NCBI GenBank assembly: GCA_027065245.1
Contig: JAMOOS010000192.1
Coordinates: 1 to 41,493 of the forward strand
Length of the DNA stretch: 41,493 nucleotides
Origin: Desulfuromonadaceae bacterium
GTDB taxonomy: Bacteria; Desulfobacterota; Desulfuromonadia; Desulfuromonadales; Desulfuromonadaceae
Reading direction: 5' to 3'
Of the stretch, positions 18,309 through 26,540 are shown one piece after another. The notes under the pieces were generated by a model. That model was given only the letters and a program-made list of their open reading frames with translations, did not search any database and was not told where the DNA came from. Position numbers and translations under genes: made by a program. The number at the start of each line of letters is the position of its first letter. Position 1 is the first letter of the stretch.

Positions 18309-19238
18309 GTGAAAACCAGGATTGTGCTGGTATCGGTGGCAGTGCTGGTGACCATGGGGCTGCTGCTGGTTGCACAGTACTTGGGACCGGCGGGCTCGTT
18401 TGTTAACTTGTTGCTGGCGGTACCGGTGGCGTATGTGGCCATGCGTGCTGGCATGTTGGCAGCATTGCTTGGCTTGGGTATTTGCGCTGTCCTGCAGTAT
18501 TTTGATGGTCAGCCGTGGTCGGCGTTGATCTATGTGTTGCAGTATACAATTCCGTCGCTAGTGTTGCCGCTGCTGCTGAAGCGAGGTTACTCATTGCTGC
18601 GCAGCTGGTTTATCTGTCTGCTGCTGGCTAGCAGCGGTGCGATGGCAAGTGCGCTTCTGTTTGCTACCCGTTCCGGTAGTTCGCTGTCACAACTTGTGGC
18701 CAGTTATGTTACTGCTGAGGTAGCCAAAGCTCGCCAGGTGTACGAACAGGCCGATGTCAGCAAGGAACAGCTGCAACAGTTGTACGAAGTGCTGGATAAA
18801 ACGGCGCTGTTTCTGCAACAGGCCTATGTTGGTCTGGCGGTGTTGTCTTTTGCCGCGATAATTGCCGTTACCATAGTCTTTTTGCGTTTGCTGGCATCAG
18901 AGCGGTACTATGTGCCGGCCATCTATTTTCACGAGCTGCGCGTACCCGATATGGTGATATGGCTGTTGATTGCAGCCGGGTTTGGCATGCTGGTCGACAG
19001 TCCGGCGCCGGTGCAGACGGTGTCGTTGAATGTGCTTACAGTGCTGCTGCCGCTGTATTTTTTGCAGGGAGTGGCGATTTTAACATTCTTTTTTCGTAAA
19101 AAGGGGTTCCCGGTTGTTACCCGGGTGCTCGGTTATATCCTTATACTGATTATCAATCCGCTGCCTCTACTGGTTACCGCAGTGGGGGTGTTCGATTTGT
19201 GGTTTGATTTCCGCAAACCGCGGGTGAAAACAACGTAG
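18309..19238 (+). CDS. DUF2232 / YybS-like integral membrane protein
   Basis: About 309 residues, very hydrophobic, with seven to eight probable membrane helices (first at about residues 4-24, then paired segments around 30-65, 75-95, 105-125, 180-205, 225-245, 250-270 and 275-300). A hydrophilic stretch near residues 137-170 of the GTG frame faces one side. DUF2232 genes sit between rpsR and rplI in Desulfuromonadales, and yybS near rplI-dnaB in Firmicutes; function is unknown. Start choice is uncertain. GTG 18309 has GGAG five bases upstream; ATG 18291 and TTG 18273 (abutting the rpsR stop) are alternatives without a ribosome binding site. Confidence 0.8.
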   Translation: MKTRIVLVSVAVLVTMGLLLVAQYLGPAGSFVNLLLAVPVAYVAMRAGMLAALLGLGICAVLQYFDGQPWSALIYVLQYTIPSLVLPLLLKRGYSLLRSWFICLLLASSGAMASALLFATRSGSSLSQLVASYVTAEVAKARQVYEQADVSKEQLQQLYEVLDKTALFLQQAYVGLAVLSFAAIIAVTIVFLRLLASERYYVPAIYFHELRVPDMVIWLLIAAGFGMLVDSPAPVQTVSLNVLTVLLPLYFLQGVAILTFFFRKKGFPVVTRVLGYILILIINPLPLLVTAVGVFDLWFDFRKPRVKTT

Positions 19239-19258
19239 ATCCTTTGTGGAGGAGAACG

Positions 19259-19705
19259 ATGGAAATTATTTTGACAGAGAGTGTGGATGGTCTCGGTGAA
19301 ATCGGCGAGATCGTGAATGTAAAGCCGGGCTATGCACGCAATTATCTGCTGCCTAAGAAGCTGGCCGTACGGGCTGATAAAAGTAATGTGAAGCAGCTTG
19401 AACATCAGAAGCGCCAACTGGAGCGCAAGGCACTCAAAGTGGCCAAAACTGCCGAGGCGCTTAAAACCAGACTTGAGGCGCTGAAGTGTCAGTTTGAGCT
19501 GCGTGCCGGTGAGGAAGGCAAACTGTTCGGTTCGGTTACCAGTGCCGATATTTTTGCCAAAATAAGTGAAGCGGAAATCGAGATTGATCGTAAAAAGATT
19601 CAGCTTGATGAGCCGATCAAAACCTTGGGCGAGCACAAGGTCAGCATTAAGCTGCCAGCGTCCGTGGTTGCTGAGCTTAGTGTCGAAGTTGTCGCCGCTG
19701 AATAG
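19259..19705 (+). CDS. rplI: 50S ribosomal protein L9
   Basis: L9 is a two-domain protein joined by a long helix. The N-domain starts MEIILTESVDGLGEIGEIVNVKPGYARNYLLP, which includes the L9 signature G-x2-[GN]-x4-V-x2-G-[YF]-x2-N-[FY]-L-x3-x-[GA]. A charged helix spans about 45-75, and the C-domain contains EEGKLFGSVTSADI. The 148 residues are standard. GGAGGAG at 19248-19254 is well spaced from ATG 19259. Confidence 0.97.
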   Translation: MEIILTESVDGLGEIGEIVNVKPGYARNYLLPKKLAVRADKSNVKQLEHQKRQLERKALKVAKTAEALKTRLEALKCQFELRAGEEGKLFGSVTSADIFAKISEAEIEIDRKKIQLDEPIKTLGEHKVSIKLPASVVAELSVEVVAAE

Positions 19706-19715
19706 ATTAGCGTTG

Positions 19716-19761
19716 TGCGGTTCCGTGCTGACTGCCGTCACGGCGGTGGTGCGGAACCGCA
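19716..19761 (+). other. strong two-part hairpin between rplI and dnaB
   Basis: Outer stem TGCGGTTCCG (19716-19725) / CGGAACCGCA (19752-19761), ten perfect pairs. Inner stem ACTGCCG (19731-19737) / CGGCGGT (19741-19747) with loop TCA and one G-T pair. No T-run follows. It ends 13 bases before the dnaB ATG, which lacks a visible ribosome binding site. Confidence 0.85.
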
Positions 19762-19774
19762 TGCTCAACTACTC

Positions 19775-21151
19775 ATGACCGAACAATCATCCCACCGTCT
19801 GCCACCGCAGAATATTGAGGCTGAGATGTCGGTTCTCGGCGGTATTCTGCTGGAGAACGATGCCCTCAACAAGGCGCTGGAAATTCTTGCGCCCGCCGAT
19901 TTCTATCGCGAAAGCCACCGGCAGATATTCACTGCCCTTATCGCCCTGTCTCAGCGCAATGAACCAGCCGATCTGGTTACCCTTACCGCCCAACTCAAAC
20001 AGCAGGATCAGCTTGATGCCGTTGGTGGCAGCAATTATCTGGCTACCCTGGTGGATTATGTGCCTACGGCGGCTAACATTGTCTACTACGCCCGTCTGGT
20101 AAAGGAAAAAGCGGTGGCGCGCCATATGATAAGTGTGGCAACTGAGATTGCCGCGCGTGGTTACGCTGGGCACGAGATGGAACAGACCCTGGATTGGGCC
20201 GAGAAGTCGATCTTCGAAATCAGCAACATGAAGATTCGCCCGTCCTATTTTTCTACCAGGGATATTTTGCAGGATACCTTTCGCGCCATTGAGCAGCTGT
20301 ATGAGCGCAAGGAATTGATTACCGGTGTCGCCAGCGGATATGATGACCTGGACAAGATGACCGCCGGTTTCCAACGTGGCGATCTGATTATCATTGCTGG
20401 GCGGCCATCTATGGGTAAAACCGCCTTCAGTCTCAACATTGTTGAACATGCGGCCATGCACGCTGACAAACCGGTGTCGGCACTGATATTTTCCCTGGAG
20501 ATGAGCAAGGAGCAATTGGTACAGCGGATGCTGTGTTCGGTGTCGCGGGTGGACGCCAGTCGCTTGCGTACCGGGCATCTGGGTGATTCCGACTGGCCCA
20601 AACTGACCAATGGTGCCGGATTGCTTTCGGACGCCAATATTTTTATCGATGATACACCGGCGATATCGGTGCTGGAACTGCGTGCCAAGGCGCGGCGGTT
20701 GAAGGCGGAACACGATCTTGGTTTGATTGTGGTCGATTACCTGCAACTGATGCAGGGCAATAATCCTGAGAGCCGCCAGCAGGAGATTTCCGAGATATCC
20801 CGTTCGCTCAAGGCGCTGGCCAAAGAGCTGAACGTGCCGGTGGTGGCGTTGTCGCAGCTCAATCGTTCACTGGAAAGCCGCACCGACAAGCGCCCCATGA
20901 TGGCCGATTTGCGTGAATCGGGCGCCATTGAGCAGGATGCCGATGTGATAATCTTCGTTTACCGTGAGGCGGTGTACTGCGAAGCCTGCCGTCGGCGTGA
21001 TAACAGTTGCGACCGCGGCCATGAGAACGATGCCGAAATCATCATCGGCAAACAGCGTAACGGCCCTATCGGAACCGTTCATCTAACCTTTCTGGGCAAA
21101 TTCACCCGTTTCGAAAATCAGGCCCAGCGCAGCGACGACTATACGCCGTAG
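19775..21151 (+). CDS. dnaB: replicative DNA helicase DnaB
   Basis: DnaB unwinds DNA ahead of the replisome as a hexamer. The N-terminal domain starts RLPPQNIEAEMSVLGGILLEN; the RecA-like ATPase follows from ~180 with Walker A GRPSMGKT (209-216), Walker B LIVVDYLQLM and DLRESGAIEQDAD. ATG 19775 gives 458 residues and the standard N-terminus, though no Shine-Dalgarno is visible; a GTG at 19715 would add 20 residues across the hairpin and is unlikely. Unusual is C402-x2-C405-x6-C412-x3-H416, inserted after VYREAVY and before AEIIIGKQRNGP, a potential zinc site where many DnaB proteins have a short acidic loop. Confidence 0.96.
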   Translation: MTEQSSHRLPPQNIEAEMSVLGGILLENDALNKALEILAPADFYRESHRQIFTALIALSQRNEPADLVTLTAQLKQQDQLDAVGGSNYLATLVDYVPTAANIVYYARLVKEKAVARHMISVATEIAARGYAGHEMEQTLDWAEKSIFEISNMKIRPSYFSTRDILQDTFRAIEQLYERKELITGVASGYDDLDKMTAGFQRGDLIIIAGRPSMGKTAFSLNIVEHAAMHADKPVSALIFSLEMSKEQLVQRMLCSVSRVDASRLRTGHLGDSDWPKLTNGAGLLSDANIFIDDTPAISVLELRAKARRLKAEHDLGLIVVDYLQLMQGNNPESRQQEISEISRSLKALAKELNVPVVALSQLNRSLESRTDKRPMMADLRESGAIEQDADVIIFVYREAVYCEACRRRDNSCDRGHENDAEIIIGKQRNGPIGTVHLTFLGKFTRFENQAQRSDDYTP

Positions 21152-21170
21152 TCAGGAATGTGTGGCGCGC

Positions 21171-22601
21171 TCAGTTGCTGCCACGGCTGATTTTGATGCC
21201 GAGGACGGCGATCTTTTTTCTCAGGGTGTTGCGGTTGATGCCGAGTATGGCGGCAGCTTTTACCTGGTTGCCGCGGGTTCTTTCCAGGATAATGCGGATC
21301 AGTGGTCGTTCCATCTGATGCAGCACCATCTCGTACAGATCATTTACTTCGATAATATCTTTTTGCGCCAGGGATTTACGCAGCTTGTTTTCTATAAGTG
21401 TTTCGAGGGAATCATCATCCCCGGTCTGGTTGTTGTCTTGCTGTAACTGGGGGAAATCGTCCGGTTGCAGCATCTGCCCCTGGCTGAGCAGGCAGGCGCG
21501 CAGAATGGTGTTTTCCAGCTCGCGGATGTTGCCGGGCCAGTGATGGTGCTGTAACAGGCGCATGGCATCGTTGCTGCAATGGGTTATTCGCGACGAAAAC
21601 TCGCTGTTGGCACGACCGATAAAATATTCCACCAGTGGCGGGATGTCGTCGCGCCGTTCGCGCAGGGGCGGCAGCGCCAGCGGCAGGACGTTGAGGCGGT
21701 AGTACAAATCTTCGCGAAAGGTGTTGTCGGCAACGCATTGCTCCAGATTGCGGTTGGTAGCGGCGATAATGCGTACATCGACGGGGATTGACTGATTGCC
21801 GCCGGTGCGGGTGATCTCTTTTTCCTGCAATACCCGTAAAATCTTGGTCTGCAGATCTAGTGACATATCGCCGATCTCGTCGAGAAAAATGGTGCCATGG
21901 TCGGCTTGTTCAAATTTGCCGGTTTTACGTTCTGTCGCGCCGGTGAAGGCACCCTTTTCAAAGCCGAACAGCTCGCTTTCGAGCAGATCGCGGGGGATGG
22001 CGGCGCAGTTGAAGGCCACAAACGGTTGTTGCGCCCGCTTGCTGTTGTTGTGAATGGCGCGGGCGATAAGCTCCTTGCCGGTGCCGGATTCGCCGGTGAT
22101 CAGGACCGTAATATCCGATGTGGCCACCCGACCCAGCAGCTTGTACACCCGTTGCATGGGCGGGCTGTTGCCGATGATAGCTTTATCGCGGATGGGCTTG
22201 TTGTCGTCTGGAAGCTGCTGTTGTGCTACTTTCTTGTTGCTGAGCTCAATCTTGTCGACAATGTCGTTGAGTGCTTCTATGTCGAAGGGCTTGGTGATGT
22301 AGTCGAAAGCGCCACGTTTCATCGCTTCCACGGCATTTTCCATGGATGATTCAGCGGTCATCATGATAACCGGCAATTCTGGGTGCTCGCTGCGTATTTC
22401 GTCCAGCAGATCCAGTCCGCAGATATCGTCCATCTTTATGTCCACTATGGCCAGATCGTAATGATGGCGTTTCAACATGACGCGGGCGCTGCCGCCGTCG
22501 GCGGCTAGATCGCTTTTGATGCTCCGGCGTTTGAAGGCCCTGGATAGTACCCAGCGGATACTTTCTTCATCGTCTACAATTAGCGCGCGTTTTATTTTCA
22601 T
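21171..22601 (-). CDS. ntrC: NtrC-family sigma-54 response regulator
   Basis: A 476-residue activator of sigma-54 promoters. The receiver domain (1 to ~120) has the phosphoacceptor Asp54 in IVDIKMDD with the acidic pair Asp10/Asp11. The AAA+ domain (~140-380) has Walker A GESGTGKE (170-177), the sigma-54 contact GAFTGA (217-222), and Walker B GTIFLDEIGD. A Fis-type helix-turn-helix (VKAAAILGINRNTLRKKI) ends the protein. All key residues are intact. It is transcribed after dusB and ntrB; an AAGGAC site precedes its ATG. Order and domain content suggest nitrogen control like NtrC, or the Geobacter nif regulator GnfM. It converges with dnaB with only 19 bp between stops. Confidence 0.93.
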   Translation of the reverse strand: MKIKRALIVDDEESIRWVLSRAFKRRSIKSDLAADGGSARVMLKRHHYDLAIVDIKMDDICGLDLLDEIRSEHPELPVIMMTAESSMENAVEAMKRGAFDYITKPFDIEALNDIVDKIELSNKKVAQQQLPDDNKPIRDKAIIGNSPPMQRVYKLLGRVATSDITVLITGESGTGKELIARAIHNNSKRAQQPFVAFNCAAIPRDLLESELFGFEKGAFTGATERKTGKFEQADHGTIFLDEIGDMSLDLQTKILRVLQEKEITRTGGNQSIPVDVRIIAATNRNLEQCVADNTFREDLYYRLNVLPLALPPLRERRDDIPPLVEYFIGRANSEFSSRITHCSNDAMRLLQHHHWPGNIRELENTILRACLLSQGQMLQPDDFPQLQQDNNQTGDDDSLETLIENKLRKSLAQKDIIEVNDLYEMVLHQMERPLIRIILERTRGNQVKAAAILGINRNTLRKKIAVLGIKISRGSN

Positions 22602-22641
22602 GTGGTTTGTCCTTTTTTGCTCCAGCTGGGGCGGATGTGAT

Positions 22642-23754
22642 TCAGCGTTTCAGGGGCAGGTAGATGTAGCAACTGGTACCGGCGCCTGGTGTACTCTCGA
22701 TGTTTAACAAGCCGTCGTGCTGATTGACGATCTTCTGGCAGATGGCCATCCCCAGGCCGCTGCCGCCGGACTTGGTGGTGAAAAACGGGGTAAATATTTT
22801 TTTCATGGTATCGGCATCGATTCCGCTGCCGCTATCATTGACGCTGATTACCACAAACGGCACCGGCTGGCGTCCGGGGATGCTCAAATGGTGTTCGGTG
22901 TTGATGCGGGTGGTGATGGTAACGCTGCCAGCGTCGGTGATGGCCTCGGCGGCATTTTTGATTATGTTGAGCAGCAGGCGGGTGATCAGTACCTCGTCGG
23001 CACTGATGGGGGGGATGCTGGGGTCGAGGTGCAGATGGAACGCGATGCGCCTGAACTGGGGTACCTGCTGCTGCAGCAGGACGATGTCCTGAATTATGCG
23101 GCTGATATTTACCTTGTCGAAGGTTCGTGGGCGCTCTCTGGTCAGATCCATCAATTCGTTGATAATGCCGTTGATGCGGTCGGTTTCCCGCACTATCACC
23201 TGGGTATATTCGGCCAGATCCGGGCGTTCTTCCATCTCTAGTGATAACAGTTGCGCCGCGCCACGGATGCCGCCGAGCGGATTTTTAATCTCATGCGCCA
23301 GACCGGCAGCAAGGGTGCCGAGCATGGCCAGGCGGTCGACCCGCTGGAGATCCTGTTGCAATTGATGCAGGTTGGCGGCGTTGTGCATGGTGAGAATAAT
23401 GCCGCTCTGGTTACCGGCGTCGTTGTACAGCGGCGAAGCACTGGCACTGATCGGCAGCGGGGCGGAGTAAGCGCGGTGCAGAACGATGGTTTCATGGTCG
23501 GAGATGGAACGCGCCTCTTCCATAGCCACCCGGGCGAGGTAGAGAAGCTTATCCTCAGCGGCAAACAGTTGTGACAACGGCTGGTGCAGTGCCATGCGTG
23601 CTGAAAGGCCGGTGAGGTTTTGCGCTGCCGGGTTGATGAAAATAACGCTGTAGGTGTGGTCGGTAGCAATTATGGCTTCCGTAACACTGTTGAGAATGTT
23701 CAGCTCCAGTTGGTTGACCTGGCTGGGAGCCGGGGGGGGTACGGCAGTGCTCAT
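22642..23754 (-). CDS. ntrB: NtrB-family PAS histidine kinase
   Basis: A soluble 370-residue sensor kinase, partner of the downstream NtrC. It has a PAS domain (~15-125), a HisKA domain with phosphorylated His154 in AAGLAHEIKNPLGGIRG, and a HATPase_c domain with NIIKNAAEAI (N box), NDSGSGID (G1), FFTTKSGGSGLGMAI (F/G2). No membrane segment is present, so the signal is cytoplasmic. ATG 23754 is chosen because it overlaps the dusB stop by four bases (ATGA) and removes 54 upstream residues that do not look like this family. GnfL of Geobacter has the same PAS-kinase layout. Confidence 0.92.
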   Translation of the reverse strand: MSTAVPPPAPSQVNQLELNILNSVTEAIIATDHTYSVIFINPAAQNLTGLSARMALHQPLSQLFAAEDKLLYLARVAMEEARSISDHETIVLHRAYSAPLPISASASPLYNDAGNQSGIILTMHNAANLHQLQQDLQRVDRLAMLGTLAAGLAHEIKNPLGGIRGAAQLLSLEMEERPDLAEYTQVIVRETDRINGIINELMDLTRERPRTFDKVNISRIIQDIVLLQQQVPQFRRIAFHLHLDPSIPPISADEVLITRLLLNIIKNAAEAITDAGSVTITTRINTEHHLSIPGRQPVPFVVISVNDSGSGIDADTMKKIFTPFFTTKSGGSGLGMAICQKIVNQHDGLLNIESTPGAGTSCYIYLPLKR

Positions 23755-24773
23755 GCTGGTTCCTCGTCGGCAGAGGGCGAAGTAGGCTGGGCGGTGGCCG
23801 GGCGGGCAGTCATAAAAAAAGTGCGTGCCAGTTCCGTGAGCTGGTGCGTGGTGGTGCAGCGGTTGACCCGGGCGCGAAATTCGCTGGCTCCACCGAGTCC
23901 GCGAGCGTACCAGCATAGATGTTTTCTCATTTCCAGCACGGTTTTTTTCTCACCGGCAGCGGCGCGATGTAGCTCAAGATGGCGCAGGGCTGTTTTTAGC
24001 CGTTGCTGCGGCGTTACCGCTGGTGGCGAGTGTCCCTGTTGGCGCAGCAGGATATCGCGGATAAGCCACGGGTTGCCGTAGCCACCGCGGCCAATCATGA
24101 CGGCGTCGCAGCCGGTTTGTTGCAGCATGGCAATGGCGTCGGCCGCGCAGAAGATGTCGCCGCTGCCGATAACCGGAATGCTGATGCGTTGCTTCAAGGC
24201 GGCAATGTGTTGCCAGTTGGCGTGACCGGCAAAGCCCTGGCTGCGCGGTCGGGGGTGTAAAATGACTGCGTCGACCCCTTCATCGGCTGCCATGGCACCG
24301 ATGGCGAGGAAGTTTTCGCTGTCATGATCCCAGCCGGAGCGGATTTTGACGGTAAATGGCCGGTCGGTGGCACGGCGGATAGCCCGGATGGCGTTTCTGG
24401 CTGTGGTTATATCCTGCAGCAAGGCGCTGCCGGCACCGCTGCGTACCACCTTTTTTACCGGGCAGCCCATATTGAGATCGATCATCTCGCCATAATCAGA
24501 GGCGATGCGCGCCGCTGTTGCCAGCACCTCTGCCTCAGCACCGAACAGCTGCACTGCAAATGGTTTTTCCACTGTGGAGCGTTCGAGCAGTTGCCGGGTG
24601 CGGGCGCCAGCGCGGATGAGACCATTGGCGCTGACCATTTCTGAGTAAACCAGCGCTGCGCCGGCGGCAATATTGATCTGGCGGTAGGCCGAATTGCTGA
24701 TTCCCGCCATGGGGGCGAGAATAACATTGTTTTTCAGGAGTAATTTGCCGATGTAAAGATTGTCTCTGCTCAT
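23751..24773 (-). CDS. dusB: tRNA-dihydrouridine synthase B (NifR3 type)
   Basis: A flavoenzyme that reduces uridines in the tRNA D-loop. The TIM barrel shows APMAGIS, the catalytic Cys104 in DLNMGCPVKKVV, HPRPRSQGF (the H-x-R-T-R-x-Q-x-Y/F site, here with Pro before Arg), and the FMN loops IGSGDI and MIGRGGYGNPW. The 340 residues end in a Pro/Ala-rich tail. It leads dusB-ntrB-ntrC on the - strand, the same order as nifR3-ntrB-ntrC in alphaproteobacteria. It is divergent from gltA. Confidence 0.93.
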   Translation of the reverse strand: MSRDNLYIGKLLLKNNVILAPMAGISNSAYRQINIAAGAALVYSEMVSANGLIRAGARTRQLLERSTVEKPFAVQLFGAEAEVLATAARIASDYGEMIDLNMGCPVKKVVRSGAGSALLQDITTARNAIRAIRRATDRPFTVKIRSGWDHDSENFLAIGAMAADEGVDAVILHPRPRSQGFAGHANWQHIAALKQRISIPVIGSGDIFCAADAIAMLQQTGCDAVMIGRGGYGNPWLIRDILLRQQGHSPPAVTPQQRLKTALRHLELHRAAAGEKKTVLEMRKHLCWYARGLGGASEFRARVNRCTTTHQLTELARTFFMTARPATAQPTSPSADEEPA

Positions 24774-24860
24774 AATTTGGGCACTCTAGCATGTGGCGGC
24801 GGAAGTTGTGAACGCAAAATTGCCGCTATCGGCAAGGTTTCCCGTCCTGTTACCGCAATA

Positions 24861-24866
24861 ATTATA
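24861..24866 (-). promoter_or_regulatory. possible -10 element for dusB-ntrB-ntrC
   Basis: A perfect TATAAT on the - strand, ~90 bases upstream of the dusB start. The -35 position 17 bases away reads CGTCAA, a poor match. It overlaps the oppositely directed gltA promoter, so the two could interfere. A TTGCCG/CGGCAA hairpin (24821-24836 region) lies in the resulting leader. Confidence 0.3.
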
Positions 24867-24883
24867 CTGTATACAAAAATAGC

Positions 24884-24912
24884 TTGACGCTACTGGTTGA
24901 GTTTGCTAAAAC
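24884..24912 (+). promoter_or_regulatory. sigma-70 promoter for gltA
   Basis: TTGACG (24884-24889), 17 bases, TAAAAC (24907-24912): five and four of six matches. Initiation near 24919 gives a leader of about 150 bases before the gltA ATG, long for this window and with some pairing potential (GGCT near 24973 with AGCC near 24990). Confidence 0.55.
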
Positions 24913-25067
24913 TTCGTGTGGAAAAAGTGTTGGAATAAACACTGTTTCATCGCAGGTTCCGCTTTGCTTGGGGCTCGTCTAGGGGGATAAGCCGCAAGTG
25001 AGGTATTTATGTAGTTGGCTGGCAGCGTGAGTTGCCCGGTTTTCATTCCATTTAGAAGGAGAGAAAA

Positions 25068-26381
25068 ATGTCCACATTGAAGGAAGTGTTGAGAAAGAAG
25101 ATTGAAGAGCATCGTCCCCGGACTATCAAACTGGTAAAAGAGTTTGGTGATGTTTCTCTGGGTGAGGTTACCATCGCTCAGGCTATCGGTGGTGCTCGTG
25201 GCATCAAGTGCCTGGTTACCGATATCTCCTACCTCGACCCCATGGAAGGCATCCGTTTCCGTGGCATGACCATTCCTGAGACTTTTGCGGCGCTGCCCAA
25301 GGTTCCCGGCAGTGACTATCCTTATGTTGAGGGTTTCTGGTATCTGCTGCTCACCGGCGATGTTCCTACCATGGAGCAGACTCTGGAAGTTGTTGAAGAC
25401 TGGAAGAGCAAGTCTCAGCTGCCTCAGTATGTAATCGATGTAGTTCGCGCCCTGCCGCGTGATTCTCATCCCATGGTAATGTTCTCCGCCGGTATCCTCG
25501 CCATGCAGCGCGATTCCATCTTTGCCAAAAACTACGCTGCCGGCAAGTTCAACAAGATGACCTGCTGGGAAGATATGTATGAAGATTGTAACAACCTGAT
25601 GGCCAAACTGGGTCCTCTGGCTGCTTACATCTATCGCATGAAGTACAAGGCAGATACCCACATTCCTGCTGATCCTAACCTGGATATGGGTGGTAACTTC
25701 GCTCACATGATCGGCCAGTGTGAAGAGTACAAGGATGTTGCCCGTATGTACTTCATCCTCCACTCCGACCACGAGTCCGGCAACGTTTCTGCGCATACCA
25801 CTCACCTGGTTGCTTCCGCTCTGTCCGACTGCTACTATGCATACTCTGCTGGTATCAACGGTCTGGCCGGCCCGCTGCACGGCTTGGCAAATCAGGAAGT
25901 TCTCGGTTGGACTCAGAACTTCATGCAGAAACTCGGTGGCGAAGTACCTACCAAAGAGCAACTCGAAGAAGCTCTGTGGGACACCCTCAACAGCGGTCAG
26001 GTTATCCCCGGTTACGGCCACGCCGTACTGCGCAAGACCGACCCGCGTTACACCTCGCAGCGTGAGTTCTGCCTCAACACCCCGGGCCTCAAAGATTATC
26101 CGCTGTTCCAACTGGTCAGCATGATCTACGAAGTAGCTCCCAAGGTACTTGAGAAGCACGGTAAAGCCAAGAACCCCTGGCCGAACGTTGACGCTCAGTC
26201 CGGTGTTATCCAGTGGTACTATGGCCTGACCGAGTATGACTTCTACACTGTACTGTTCGGTGTGGGTCGTGCGCTGGGTTGCCTGGCCAACATCACCTGG
26301 GACCGCGCTCTCGGTTACGCTATCGAGCGTCCCAAGTCTGTTACCACAGCAATGCTCGAAGAAGCCGCTGGTATCAAGTAA
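25068..26381 (+). CDS. gltA: citrate synthase, eukaryotic type
   Basis: Condenses acetyl-CoA and oxaloacetate at the TCA cycle entry. The 437-residue protein resembles mitochondrial rather than usual bacterial enzymes: NVSAHTTHLVASALSD, NGLAGPLHGLANQEVL, GYGHAVLRKTDPRY and NVDAQSGV. The catalytic triad is His271, His318 and Asp375. The eukaryotic-like citrate synthase is an established trait of Geobacteraceae and Desulfuromonas. Codons are very biased (CTG, ATC, GGT, AAG), consistent with high expression. AAGGAGAG precedes ATG at good distance. It is a single-gene unit: promoter at 24884 and terminator at 26409. E. coli-type NADH-binding N-domain is absent. Confidence 0.96.
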   Translation: MSTLKEVLRKKIEEHRPRTIKLVKEFGDVSLGEVTIAQAIGGARGIKCLVTDISYLDPMEGIRFRGMTIPETFAALPKVPGSDYPYVEGFWYLLLTGDVPTMEQTLEVVEDWKSKSQLPQYVIDVVRALPRDSHPMVMFSAGILAMQRDSIFAKNYAAGKFNKMTCWEDMYEDCNNLMAKLGPLAAYIYRMKYKADTHIPADPNLDMGGNFAHMIGQCEEYKDVARMYFILHSDHESGNVSAHTTHLVASALSDCYYAYSAGINGLAGPLHGLANQEVLGWTQNFMQKLGGEVPTKEQLEEALWDTLNSGQVIPGYGHAVLRKTDPRYTSQREFCLNTPGLKDYPLFQLVSMIYEVAPKVLEKHGKAKNPWPNVDAQSGVIQWYYGLTEYDFYTVLFGVGRALGCLANITWDRALGYAIERPKSVTTAMLEEAAGIK

Positions 26382-26408
26382 AACAAGCGCTTTTTATATG
26401 TTCAGTAT

Positions 26409-26447
26409 CAGAAGGGGTGTCCGTACGGGCACCCCTTCTGTTGTTTG
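26409..26447 (+). terminator. rho-independent terminator after gltA
   Basis: Eleven-pair stem CAGAAGGGGTG (26409-26419) / CACCCCTTCTG (26430-26440), followed by TTGTTTG. The loop contains the palindrome CCGTACGG. Confidence 0.85.
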
Positions 26448-26469
26448 TGCGCCATGGCAAGTGGACCTG

Positions 26470-26498
26470 TTGACACGCGCACATGCGACGTATAGTAT
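26470..26498 (+). promoter_or_regulatory. sigma-70 promoter for amidase-rph-rdgB
   Basis: A perfect TTGACA (26470-26475), 17 bases, then TAGTAT (26493-26498); TATAGT two bases earlier is an alternative -10. It lies just after the gltA terminator. Confidence 0.6.
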
Positions 26499-26540
26499 CT
26501 TGCCAATTTTATAAAACGTTGCCGGGGCAAATTAAATAAC

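Noticed and set aside
24906-26159. 417-codon open frame on the - strand opposite gltA
   Set aside because: gltA is unambiguous with its catalytic residues. The antisense frame stays open because of the strong codon bias of gltA, and its product resembles no protein.
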